Below, piece by piece: positions 1-6,498 of a stretch of DNA of 8,871 nt. The stretch is taken from assembly GCA_000438255.1 (NCBI GenBank), contig FR901909.1:1-8871 (forward strand). The letters are read 5' to 3'. The DNA is from Clostridium sp. CAG:389. Its GTDB lineage: Bacteria; Bacillota; Clostridia; TANB77; CAG-508. Position 1 is the first letter of the stretch. Every line of letters begins with the position of its first letter. The notes under the pieces are model-generated. The model saw only the letters and a program-made list of their open reading frames with translations, did not search any database and had not been told where the DNA came from. The translations under genes and the position numbers were made by a program.

Positions 1-15
1 TTGAATTCCAATCAA

Positions 16-92
16 ACGGTTCAAGTTTTAAAAACATATAGGTAGTGATACTATAAAAAAGATTCTTATTGAATTGTAACCGTGTTTTTTTT
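16..92 (+). terminator. Branched hairpin plus T8 tract, probable terminator of an upstream transcript
   Basis: A basal stem pairs bases 16-23 (ACGGTTCA) with 75-83, with one bulged base at 77. It encloses two small hairpins: 37-40 plus 42-44 against 49-55 with a GTGA (GNRA-type) loop, and 62-65 against 71-74. One base after the basal stem come eight T residues (85-92). A stem followed by a T run is the hallmark of an intrinsic terminator, and the position before the promoter at 131-139 fits the end of a transcript that begins outside the window. The three-way-junction shape is less usual than a simple hairpin, so the 3' end of a small structured RNA is an alternative. The fold was made by eye. 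No coding sequence was seen in bases 1-150. Confidence 0.5.
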
Positions 93-130
93 GAATTTTT
101 GTAATTTATGTAGAATAAATGAGAAAAATG

Positions 131-139
131 TGATAAAAT
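131..139 (+). promoter_or_regulatory. Extended -10 promoter for the U32/trhP gene
   Basis: TGATAAAAT at 131-139 matches the extended -10 form TGnTATAAT with one mismatch in the hexamer. The -35 position (about 111-116, TAGAAT) is weak, as is common when the TG extension is present. Initiation would fall near base 146, giving a leader of about 25 bases that carries the GGAGGA ribosome binding site at 155-160. Confidence 0.5.
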
Positions 140-154
140 ATTAAAAAATTTATT

Positions 155-160
155 GGAGGA
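155..160 (+). promoter_or_regulatory. Ribosome binding site that fixes the trhP start at 171
   Basis: GGAGGA lies 10 bases before the ATG at 171. An in-frame TTG at 153 overlaps this site and has no Shine-Dalgarno sequence of its own, so it is not the start. Confidence 0.85.
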
Positions 161-170
161 CAGAAATAAA

Positions 171-1400
171 ATGAAAAAAATAGAATTACTAGCACCAGCG
201 GGTTCATTTGAAAAAGCAAAAACAGCATTTAAATATGGAGCAGATGCAGTATATTGTGGAACATCATCATTATCACTAAGAACAAGAGCAGACATGGACA
301 ATAATGATTTAATAAAAACAATTGAATATGCACACAGCATTGGAAAAAGAGTACATGTAACATTAAATATATTTGCATGGGATGATAAATATGAAGAAAT
401 AATAGAAATGGCAAAAATATTAAATAAAGTAAAACCAGATGCAATAATTGCAGCAGATGGAGGAGTAATAGAAACATTAAAACAATATGCTCCAAATGTA
501 CCAATACATGTGAGTACACAAGCAAATATAGTAAGTTTACGAGATGCAAACTTCTGGTATAAAAATGGTGCTGAAAGAGTAATAATGGCAAGAGAAATTA
601 ACAAAGAACAATTGAGATACATAATGGAAAACAAGCCAAAAGATTTGGAAGTTGAAATGTTTGGACATGGTTCAATATGTTTTGCATTTTCAGGAAGATG
701 TTTTTTAAGTGATTTTATGTGTGGAAGAAGTGCAAATTTAGGTGATTGTGCACAAAGTTGTAGATGGTCATATAATTTATATGCGGAAGAAAAAAATAAT
801 CCAGGACAATTTTATCCAATAGAAGAAAGCGAAAATGGAACAAGCATTTTTTCATCAAGAGATTTATGTTTAATTAAAGAACTTCCTGAAATAATAGACA
901 TGGGTGTTGATAGTTTGAAAATAGAAGGAAGATTAAAAACAGAATATTATATAGCTAGTGTAATTAATGTTTATAGAAATGCAATTGATGATTATATGAA
1001 AGATCCAGAAAATTATGATTATACAAAATATATGAAAGAAATAGAAAAAGTAAAAACAAGAGAATTTACTACATTTTATTTTAATGATAGAAATAATAAA
1101 AATATTCAAGATTTAAGTGGTAGACAATATAATGATAAATATGAATTTGGCGGAAAAATACTAGAATACCAAGAAGAAAAATCAGTTATTGAAATAAAAA
1201 ATAAACTTGCAGTAGGGGATATAATGGAGATAATAATTCCAAATAGACTAGAACCAGAAACATTTGAAATTACAAAATTATGGGATGATGAAACTGGTGA
1301 AGAAATTGATAGTGTTAGCCCTGGGGTTAAAGGACAAAAAGTTCTTATGAAGTTACCAATTAAATGTGAAGAAGGATGGATATTAAGAAGAAAAAAATAA
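171..1400 (+). CDS. trhP: U32-family protein, TrhP-type tRNA U34 hydroxylation enzyme
   Basis: The product has 409 residues. U32 proteins were first called peptidases. The branch with this architecture (E. coli YegQ/TrhP, B. subtilis YrrO) is known to act in prephenate-dependent 5-hydroxyuridine formation at tRNA position 34, using an Fe-S cluster. Visible support: the N-terminal ELLAPAGSFEKAKTAF (residues 5-20), and the U32 signature around residues 162-180 (EMFGHGSIC, then FSGRCFLS). Cys170, Cys177, Cys193, Cys197 and Cys233 are candidate cluster ligands; which ones bind cannot be decided here. CRWSYN (197-202) and SLKIEGRLKTEYY (248-260) are typical of the TrhP branch. A C-terminal beta-rich domain covers about 325-405, as in the YrrO type. 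The length is normal. The gene is transcribed alone and converges on the DUF4364 gene. U32 membership is near certain; the substrate is inferred from family likeness. Confidence 0.87.
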   Translation: MKKIELLAPAGSFEKAKTAFKYGADAVYCGTSSLSLRTRADMDNNDLIKTIEYAHSIGKRVHVTLNIFAWDDKYEEIIEMAKILNKVKPDAIIAADGGVIETLKQYAPNVPIHVSTQANIVSLRDANFWYKNGAERVIMAREINKEQLRYIMENKPKDLEVEMFGHGSICFAFSGRCFLSDFMCGRSANLGDCAQSCRWSYNLYAEEKNNPGQFYPIEESENGTSIFSSRDLCLIKELPEIIDMGVDSLKIEGRLKTEYYIASVINVYRNAIDDYMKDPENYDYTKYMKEIEKVKTREFTTFYFNDRNNKNIQDLSGRQYNDKYEFGGKILEYQEEKSVIEIKNKLAVGDIMEIIIPNRLEPETFEITKLWDDETGEEIDSVSPGVKGQKVLMKLPIKCEEGWILRRKK

Positions 1401-1406
1401 ATTAAG

Positions 1407-1450
1407 AAAAAAGAGAGAAAAAGGTGCAACACCTAATTCTTCTCTTTTTT
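1407..1450. terminator. Bidirectional terminator between convergent genes
   Basis: AAAAAAGAGA (1407-1416) pairs with TCTCTTTTTT (1441-1450). An inner GGTG/CACC stem (1423-1426 with 1430-1433) closes a three-base loop. T-rich sequence follows on the plus strand, and the A run supplies the U tract for the minus strand. The right arm overlaps the stop codon of the minus-strand gene (1449-1451), so both convergent genes probably end here. Confidence 0.8.
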
Positions 1451-1994
1451 AGTTTTCATCTTCTAATAATATATCTAGCATTTTAGGGTATATTTTAGAA
1501 GCATTTTTGTTCCAATTATCAACTATTTTTTTAGCTCTTTCACGAGAACCTGCAAATGTTCTAACTTCAAATATTGTTTCATTTTTTTCTATAATTCTAC
1601 ACTTAATAGTATAATCGTTTTCACTTCTAGGAATAAATTCAGCTGTAATAGATGTAGCATCAGCTATTGAAGAAAATTGTTCTTTAAAAACATTATCGGC
1701 TTTTAATTTTAATATTCCTGGTAATACATCTAATGTAAGAGAAAGTGCATTTTTTCCTTCACTTGTTATTTTTAGTACAGATTCTTCTTCTTCATCTTTT
1801 GTGAATATGCCAACTAATTTGGAATCCAATAAATCTGTTAGAACTTCTTTAAAATAAAAGTAATTAACATCATTTATAGAAGATATAAGTTTGTATAAGC
1901 CGTCTTCTAAAATACCATTAGGCAATTGACCTAAAATATACAAAATTAACACTTTATTTTCAGCCAAAGCAGTTGTATTATCTGAACTAGACAT
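1449..1994 (-). CDS. DUF4364 family protein, winged-helix-like
   Basis: The product has 181 residues and no signal peptide or membrane segment. The segment LAENKVLILYILGQLPNGI (10-28) followed by NYFYFKEVLTDLLDSKLV (44-61) is the typical DUF4364 opening and looks like a winged helix-turn-helix. KITSEGKNAL (75-84) resembles the wing region of such folds. The C-terminal half (about 115-178) is mixed sheet and helix. The family is found mostly in Clostridia and its molecular role is not established; a DNA-binding regulator is an inference from the fold-like pattern. The ATG at 1994 has an AAGGAG ribosome binding site nine bases upstream (2004-2009) and its own promoter. It is divergent from ldh and convergent with trhP, so it is probably a single-gene transcript. 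Confidence 0.85.
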   Translation of the reverse strand: MSSSDNTTALAENKVLILYILGQLPNGILEDGLYKLISSINDVNYFYFKEVLTDLLDSKLVGIFTKDEEEESVLKITSEGKNALSLTLDVLPGILKLKADNVFKEQFSSIADATSITAEFIPRSENDYTIKCRIIEKNETIFEVRTFAGSRERAKKIVDNWNKNASKIYPKMLDILLEDEN

Positions 1995-2028
1995 TTTATA
2001 ACACTCCTTACTTGGTTTATTTTTTCGA

Positions 2029-2057
2029 ATTATATCATAAAAAAAACAAAAAGTAAA
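2029..2057 (-). promoter_or_regulatory. Promoter of the DUF4364 gene
   Basis: On the minus strand, TATAAT (2029-2034) is a perfect -10 hexamer preceded by TGA, giving an extended -10. TTTACT (2052-2057) lies 17 bases upstream and matches the -35 consensus at four of six positions. The implied leader is short and contains the AAGGAG site at 2004-2009. Confidence 0.7.
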
Positions 2058-2075
2058 TTTTTTTTTGATAATCTG

Positions 2076-2104
2076 TTTAAAAATACATAAAATAGATATA
2101 TAAT
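2076..2104 (+). promoter_or_regulatory. Promoter of ldh
   Basis: TATAAT at 2099-2104 is a perfect -10 hexamer. TTTAAA at 2076-2081, with a 17-base spacer, matches the -35 consensus at four of six positions. The transcript would have a leader of about 80 bases. The divergent DUF4364 promoter begins only about 20 bases away, so the two could influence each other. A GTTAAC palindrome lies in the leader (2132-2137), but no full Rex operator is seen. Confidence 0.6.
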
Positions 2105-2191
2105 ATTATAGGAATTTTTAGAAAAAAGAATGTTAACGAAAAATATCCTAAATACATTCTTAAATAAAACTAATAGAAAGGATGATATAAT

Positions 2192-3148
2192 ATGAAAAAA
2201 GGAAAAGTAGTTTTAGTAGGAACAGGATTTGTAGGAATGAGTATGGCATATACAATGCTTAATAGAGGAGGCGTAAGTGAACTTGTATTAGTAGATATAG
2301 ATAAAGATAAGACAATAGGAGAACAAATGGATTTATCACATGGGTTACCATTTGCACCACAAAAAATGATTATAAAAGCCGGAGACTATGATGAATGTAA
2401 AGATGCACAAGTTGTTGTAATCACAGCAGGAATTGCACAAAAACCAGGACAAACAAGATTGGAATTAGCAGAAACAAATACAAAAATAATGAAACAAATC
2501 ACACAAAATATAATGGCAAGTGGATTTAATGGAGTTATAATTGTTGCAAGTAATCCTGTTGATTTAATGGCATATGTTGTTGCAAAAGTATCAGGACTTC
2601 CAAAAAATCAAGTATTTGGTTCAGGAACAGTTTTAGATACAGCAAGATTGCGATATATAATGTCAGATTATTTGAAAGTATCAAGCAAAAACATACATGC
2701 ATATATAATGGGAGAACATGGTGATTCTTCGTTTGTTCCATGGAATCATGCATATGTGGGTTGTAAAAAAATGAAAGATATTATGAAAGATGGAAATCAT
2801 CCTATGGAAGACTTAGAGAAAATTCATCAAGATGTTGTAAATGCAGCATATGAAATTATTAATAAAAAGAAAGCAACATATTATGGAATAGGTATGGCTC
2901 TAAGTAAAATTGTTAAATCTGTAATTGATAATGATAATTCTATTTTAACAGTTTCAACTTATTTAAAAGATGGTGAATATGGACAAGATGATATTTATAT
3001 TGGTGTTCCTGCTATTATAAATGGTAATGGTGTTCGTGAATTATTAAATCTTGAATTGACTGATGAGGAACAAGCTAAACTTGATAATAGTTGTAAAATT
3101 ATTAAGGAAATGAGAGAAGAATCAATTGATAAAATTATAAATGAATAA
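2192..3148 (+). CDS. ldh: L-lactate dehydrogenase (NAD-dependent)
   Basis: This cytoplasmic enzyme reduces pyruvate to L-lactate with NADH and so regenerates NAD in fermentation. The product has 318 residues, normal for the family. The Rossmann motif GTGFVG is at 10-15, with Asp35 at the NAD ribose position. The specificity loop reads AQKPGQTR (82-89): Gln83 is the lactate dehydrogenase residue (a malate dehydrogenase has Arg here) and Arg89 closes over the substrate. Asp149 and Arg152 (LDTAR) and catalytic His176 (GEHGDS) are present. Arg154 and His169 match the fructose-1,6-bisphosphate contacts of allosteric bacterial enzymes, so activation by this sugar phosphate is likely. AAAGGA (2177-2182) precedes the ATG. 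Oddity: nearly all Ala codons up to about base 2880 are GCA, and the last three are all GCT. The gene appears monocistronic, with its own promoter and a strong terminator. Confidence 0.96.
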   Translation: MKKGKVVLVGTGFVGMSMAYTMLNRGGVSELVLVDIDKDKTIGEQMDLSHGLPFAPQKMIIKAGDYDECKDAQVVVITAGIAQKPGQTRLELAETNTKIMKQITQNIMASGFNGVIIVASNPVDLMAYVVAKVSGLPKNQVFGSGTVLDTARLRYIMSDYLKVSSKNIHAYIMGEHGDSSFVPWNHAYVGCKKMKDIMKDGNHPMEDLEKIHQDVVNAAYEIINKKKATYYGIGMALSKIVKSVIDNDNSILTVSTYLKDGEYGQDDIYIGVPAIINGNGVRELLNLELTDEEQAKLDNSCKIIKEMREESIDKIINE

Positions 3149-3157
3149 AAATTAAGG

Positions 3158-3208
3158 AATGAGAGATGTTGAAATGATGGTTCAACGTCTCTCATTTTCG
3201 AATTTTTA
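3158..3208 (+). terminator. Strong intrinsic terminator after ldh
   Basis: Bases 3158-3173 pair with 3181-3196 in a 16-bp stem that contains one G-T wobble (3167 with 3187) and a seven-base loop (ATGATGG). T-rich sequence follows (TTTTCGAATTTTT). It starts ten bases after the ldh stop codon and separates ldh from the yqfC operon. Confidence 0.9.
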
Positions 3209-3209
3209 A

Positions 3210-3239
3210 GACATAAAATCATCTATATTAAAATACATA
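3210..3239 (+). promoter_or_regulatory. Candidate sigma-E-type sporulation promoter before yqfC
   Basis: GACATAAA (3210-3217), 14 bases of spacer, then AATACATA (3232-3239) resembles the B. subtilis mother-cell sigma-E consensus (about GKMATATT, 13-15 bases, CATACAnT). ATACA is present in the -10 and the CATA core in the -35. yqfC and yqfD belong to sporulation families, which fits mother-cell control. The region is A+T-rich, so chance matches are possible. A sigma-A promoter is not obvious in the 60 bases between the terminator and the yqfC start. Confidence 0.4.
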
Positions 3240-3257
3240 TATATAAAGTGTAATGCG

Positions 3258-3263
3258 AAAGGG
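3258..3263 (+). promoter_or_regulatory. Ribosome binding site that fixes the yqfC start at 3271
   Basis: AAAGGG sits seven bases before the ATG at 3271. The upstream in-frame ATG at 3253 lies five bases before this site's first base and lacks a Shine-Dalgarno sequence. Confidence 0.75.
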
Positions 3264-3270
3264 TGAAATT

Positions 3271-3555
3271 ATGAAAAAAAAGCAAGAGAGATTTTCCAAG
3301 ATTGATAGATTATTAGAAATGCCACAAGAAGTTTACACAGATACACCTAAAATAATAATAACAGGTTTTAATGAGATGATAATAGAGAATTTTAAAGGAA
3401 TTTTAGAATATGAAGATTATTATATCAGAATAAATACATCACTTGGAATTGTTAATATAAATGGTTTTGAACTTAAATTAGAGAACATGACAAATGATGA
3501 TATAAAAGTAAATGGAAAAGTTGAAAGTATTGATATAGAGAGGAATTTTGATTAA
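3271..3555 (+). CDS. yqfC: Sporulation protein YqfC (YabP/YqfC family)
   Basis: The product has 94 residues, close to the roughly 93 of B. subtilis YqfC. The YabP/YqfC fold is a small all-beta protein. The conserved course is visible: LEMPQEVYTDTPKIIITGFNEM (12-33), then ENFKGILEYED (36-46), then IRINTSLGIVNINGFELKLENM (49-70), closing with a basic and acidic turn (VNGKVESIDIE). There is no signal peptide or membrane segment. It is known as a sporulation gene in Bacillus, but its biochemical role is not established. The start codon three bases downstream belongs to yqfD, as in other spore formers, so the two are co-transcribed. The candidate sigma-E promoter at 3210-3239 would place expression in the mother cell. 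Confidence 0.92.
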   Translation: MKKKQERFSKIDRLLEMPQEVYTDTPKIIITGFNEMIIENFKGILEYEDYYIRINTSLGIVNINGFELKLENMTNDDIKVNGKVESIDIERNFD

Positions 3556-3558
3556 AAT

Positions 3559-4743
3559 ATGTTTATTAAAATAATATTTAATTATATAATTGGATACATA
3601 AGAATATCAATAGAAGGCTATTATATAGAACGATTTATAAATATATGTAGAAATAATAAAATAGCAATATGGAACTTAAAAAGAGATAAAAATGTAAAAT
3701 TAGAATTAAATGTTGGAATAAAAGAATTGAAAAGAGTAGCTAAAATTGCAAAAAAGACAAAATGCAAAATGAGAATAACAAAGAAAAAAGGGTTGCCATT
3801 TTTGTTTAATAGATATAAGAAAAGAAAGTTATTTTTTGCGTTTTTAATAGCAATAATAATTATTTTAGCTATTTCATCAAATTTTATATGGAATATACAA
3901 ATAGTTGAAGAAGACAAAGATACTATGGAAAATTTATATCAAGATGTAATAGATAGTGGTCTTACAATTGGCACAATGAAATCAAAAATAAATACAAAAG
4001 ATATTATAAATAAGGTTAGACTAAAAAGAGATGATATTGCTTGGATGGGAATAGAACTAAAAGGCACAAATGCAATAGTAAAAGTAGTTAAAGCAACAGC
4101 AAAACCAGATATAATAGATGATGAAGATTATTGTAACATTGTTTCTGATAAACAAGGTATTATAACAAAAATTAGTGCACAAAATGGAACTATCGCTGTA
4201 AAAGTTGGAGACACTGTAAATGTAGGTACTACTTTGATAAATGGATGGATGGAAGGAAAATATACGGGAATAAGATATGTACATGCAAAAGGTGAAATTC
4301 AAGCAAAAGTATGGCATACAAAAAGTAAAAAAATTCCATATAATTCTACGGAAAGAACAGAAACAGGAAAAATTGAGAATAAATACAAAATAAAAATAAA
4401 CAATTTTGAAATAAATTTATCAAAAAGGCTTTCAAAATTTGAAATTTATGATACAATAGTGATGGAGAATAAATTTAAGATATTTTCTGATTTTTATTTA
4501 CCTATTTCTTTAATAAAAACAACAAATAAAGAAGTAAAAGAAGAACAAAAAAATTATGAAATAGAAGAAGCAAAAAACTTAGGGATAGAACAATTACAGG
4601 CTGAATTGAACAATGAAATTGAGAACAAAGAGAAGATAGTCAATAAAATTATAAATACATATGAAAAAGAAGACGGAGTAGAAGTCTATGTAACGTATGA
4701 GGTGCTTGAAGATATAGGGACAAATGAAAAAATAGTTTTTTAA
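3559..4743 (+). CDS. yqfD: Sporulation protein YqfD
   Basis: The product has 394 residues, close to the roughly 398 of B. subtilis YqfD. The N-terminal domain (1-80) includes GYIRISIEGYYIERFINIC (12-30) and is basic around 65-90. One membrane helix lies at about 91-111 (FFAFLIAIIIILAISSNFIWN). The larger remaining part carries the family core: DSGLTIGTMKSKI (132-144), RDDIAWMGIELKGTNAIVKVV (157-177), a short CNIVSDKQGIITKI segment (192-205) followed by VKVGDTVNVGTTLINGW (214-230). The family is a sporulation membrane protein in Bacillus; its mechanism is not known. The start is three bases after the yqfC stop. The ribosome binding site (AGAGAGGA, about 3537-3544) is about 14 bases away, rather far, so translational coupling to yqfC is likely. 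The C-terminal 330-370 segment is charged and helical. Confidence 0.93.
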   Translation: MFIKIIFNYIIGYIRISIEGYYIERFINICRNNKIAIWNLKRDKNVKLELNVGIKELKRVAKIAKKTKCKMRITKKKGLPFLFNRYKKRKLFFAFLIAIIIILAISSNFIWNIQIVEEDKDTMENLYQDVIDSGLTIGTMKSKINTKDIINKVRLKRDDIAWMGIELKGTNAIVKVVKATAKPDIIDDEDYCNIVSDKQGIITKISAQNGTIAVKVGDTVNVGTTLINGWMEGKYTGIRYVHAKGEIQAKVWHTKSKKIPYNSTERTETGKIENKYKIKINNFEINLSKRLSKFEIYDTIVMENKFKIFSDFYLPISLIKTTNKEVKEEQKNYEIEEAKNLGIEQLQAELNNEIENKEKIVNKIINTYEKEDGVEVYVTYEVLEDIGTNEKIVF

Positions 4744-4744
4744 G

Positions 4745-4770
4745 TTATAAATTAAAAAGTTAATTTATAA
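4745..4770. repeat. Perfect A/T-only inverted repeat in the yqfD-orf406 gap
   Basis: TTATAAATTAA (4745-4755) and TTAATTTATAA (4760-4770) are perfect reverse complements around an AAAG spacer. The repeat begins one base after the yqfD stop codon and ends three bases before the next ribosome binding site. It has no T run after it, so it is a poor terminator. It could be a protein-binding operator or an mRNA hairpin that affects relative expression of the two genes. A TATAAT hexamer (4766-4771) overlaps its right arm. Chance is possible in DNA this A+T-rich, although 11 paired bases per arm is notable. Confidence 0.55.
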
Positions 4771-4773
4771 TGG

Positions 4774-4781
4774 AAAGGAAG
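4774..4781 (+). promoter_or_regulatory. Ribosome binding site that fixes the orf406 start at 4788
   Basis: AAAGGAAG lies six bases before the ATG at 4788. An in-frame ATG at 4770 precedes the site and itself has no Shine-Dalgarno sequence. Confidence 0.8.
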
Positions 4782-4787
4782 AACAAA

Positions 4788-6008
4788 ATGGAAGAGAGAA
4801 GTTTAAGAATAACTGGAACAAATACAAATTTTTTTAGTAAAATCACAAGTACATTAACAAAAATACTAATACCAACAAAAATTGGAATTAATGGAATGTT
4901 AATTTCAATGAAAAGAAATAATTTAATAAAATCATTTGAAAACTATAAAAAAGATACAGAAAATTATAATACAGATGAATTAGAAAAAAAATATGATGAT
5001 GCATATACAGTTTATCTAGAAGCACTAGATAAATATGTAATGGATTCAATTTATAAAAAAGTAAAAAATAACACAGCAAGTGAATTTGAAAGAGATGCGC
5101 TTTCAAGATATTATGAAGTTACAAGTTTAAAAGAAAAAGAATATATGGATTATAAATATAGAAAACAAAAATATTTATTAGAATTAGATAAAGAAAGTGT
5201 TAACTTAAATACAAAAGAAAAAATCCAAGAGAAATACAATAAATTCTATGTAAATAAAATGGACACATTGTATAAAGCAATATTAAAGAACTATTCAATT
5301 AAATTAGCAGACACAACAAATATATATGATTCATCAAAAGAATGGATATATGTAAAAATCTTCTATACATTAGAAGAATATATCAAAAATATATTACCAC
5401 TAAAAATGCAAATAAATTCAAAAGATGAATTTAAAGATATTGTTGATGACTATGAAAAATTTGAAAGCTATACAGTTGGAAAATTAGATACAAAAGACAA
5501 CATAGAAAAAAATATGATTTTACTAGGAATTAGTAGAAAACTATTTACACATAGTATACCATTAATAGTTGCTGAACAATGTTATGAAAAACTATTAAAA
5601 GATGCAAGAGTTTTAGTACAAGATACAAAAATGGCTGCAAAAAGAGAAAAAGCATATGCTATGTTAATAAATTTAATAGAAGATTATAATGTACGTTTAT
5701 TATCAACAAAAGTATATTGGGAAGATATAAAAGAAAGAGAAAATTATAAGAAATATTGGGACAAGTACAAAAAAATATCAAAATTAAAAGATGTTGATTT
5801 TGTTGAATATATGAAACAAAAAGAAGTATTATTTATAAAAAATGATATAAAGAAAATAGAAAATTCAAAAGTTGATTATTCAAAAATAATCACATATTAC
5901 AGAAGAAAATTAGTTGATTATGGAGTAATTAGAGAATTAAAAAATTCATATAAATCAGAAGGAAAATATACAGGAATAATTAATAAAGAGGATAGGGTGG
6001 TAGCATAA
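4788..6008 (+). CDS. Unrecognised 406-residue helical protein in the phoH slot
   Basis: I do not recognise this protein. It has 406 residues, no signal peptide and no clear membrane helix. It is very rich in Lys, Glu and Tyr (about 37 Tyr, near 9%) with a single Cys (265). Most of it looks alpha-helical, with charged stretches at about 45-95, 100-165 and 310-360 that could form helical bundles or coiled coils. A less charged segment lies at about 243-270 (ILLGISRKLFTHSIPLIVAEQ). There is no Walker A motif, so it is not PhoH, and no HD motif like that of YqfF. In B. subtilis, phoH and yqfF occupy the position between yqfD and ybeY that this gene fills. Its stop codon overlaps the ybeY start by one base (TAATG), so the two are translationally coupled. 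Codons are A-ending throughout, like the start of its neighbours, so recent transfer is not indicated. A role in sporulation or RNA metabolism would be inference from position only. Confidence 0.85.
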   Translation: MEERSLRITGTNTNFFSKITSTLTKILIPTKIGINGMLISMKRNNLIKSFENYKKDTENYNTDELEKKYDDAYTVYLEALDKYVMDSIYKKVKNNTASEFERDALSRYYEVTSLKEKEYMDYKYRKQKYLLELDKESVNLNTKEKIQEKYNKFYVNKMDTLYKAILKNYSIKLADTTNIYDSSKEWIYVKIFYTLEEYIKNILPLKMQINSKDEFKDIVDDYEKFESYTVGKLDTKDNIEKNMILLGISRKLFTHSIPLIVAEQCYEKLLKDARVLVQDTKMAAKREKAYAMLINLIEDYNVRLLSTKVYWEDIKERENYKKYWDKYKKISKLKDVDFVEYMKQKEVLFIKNDIKKIENSKVDYSKIITYYRRKLVDYGVIRELKNSYKSEGKYTGIINKEDRVVA

Positions 6009-6484
6009 TGTACGAAATTACATATTTAAATGTTGAAGAAGGACATGACGATTGGGAAGCAATTGTAAAAAAAGTTCTAGATAAGTGTTTTGAAGAAGAA
6101 GGGTTATTAGATTCAAAATTAATAATTACAATAACATTTACAACACCAGAGGAAATAAGAAAAATAAATAAAAAATATAGAAAAATAGACAGAGCAACAG
6201 ATGTGTTGTCATTTCCAATGTTTGAAAAAGACGAATTAGATGAAAAAATTAAAAACAAAGACTTTTTATATGAAGATGTTTTAGGCGATATAATAATTTC
6301 AATTGATAAAGTTAGAGAACAAGCAGAAGAATATGGACATAGTTTTGAAAGAGAATTAAGTTATATGCTAGTACATGGCTTCTATCATTTAATGGGATAT
6401 GACCATATTGAAGAAGAAGATAAAAAAATAATGAGACCAAAAGAAGAAAAAATTCTAAATGAACTTAAAATTACAAGAGATTAG
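6008..6484 (+). CDS. ybeY: Endoribonuclease YbeY (rRNA maturation factor)
   Basis: YbeY is a zinc-dependent single-strand endoribonuclease needed for 16S rRNA 3'-end maturation and ribosome quality control in bacteria. The product has 158 residues, normal for the family. The family motif RATDVLSFP is at 62-70 and LGDIIIS at 92-98. The metal site HGFYHLMGYDH (123-133) supplies His123, His127 and His133 in the H-x3-H-x5-H pattern. The ATG overlaps the stop of the upstream gene by one base, and GGGTGG (5995-6000) inside that gene serves as the ribosome binding site. In Bacillus it is followed by dgkA, cdd and era; here a DUF3048 gene follows instead, 14 bases on. Confidence 0.97.
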   Translation: MYEITYLNVEEGHDDWEAIVKKVLDKCFEEEGLLDSKLIITITFTTPEEIRKINKKYRKIDRATDVLSFPMFEKDELDEKIKNKDFLYEDVLGDIIISIDKVREQAEEYGHSFERELSYMLVHGFYHLMGYDHIEEEDKKIMRPKEEKILNELKITRD

Positions 6485-6498
6485 AAAGGAGTTATTAA

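Noticed and set aside
229..591. Long antisense open frame rich in Leu and His opposite trhP
   Set aside because: It is the complement of a well-supported gene with repeated A-ending codons, has low-complexity composition and no ribosome binding site that would favour it. Similar antisense frames elsewhere were rejected for the same reasons.
2128..2140. GTTAAC palindrome in the ldh leader as a Rex (NADH-sensing) operator
   Set aside because: Only a half site is present (TGTTAA); the second TTAACA half at the required spacing is missing.
2436..2460. Malate dehydrogenase instead of lactate dehydrogenase
   Set aside because: The specificity position is Gln83 (AQKPGQTR), which marks lactate dehydrogenase; malate enzymes have Arg there.
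4766..4771. TATAAT as a promoter for the unknown gene and ybeY
   Set aside because: No acceptable -35 is found 16-18 bases upstream, and transcription would begin inside the ribosome binding site, leaving almost no leader.
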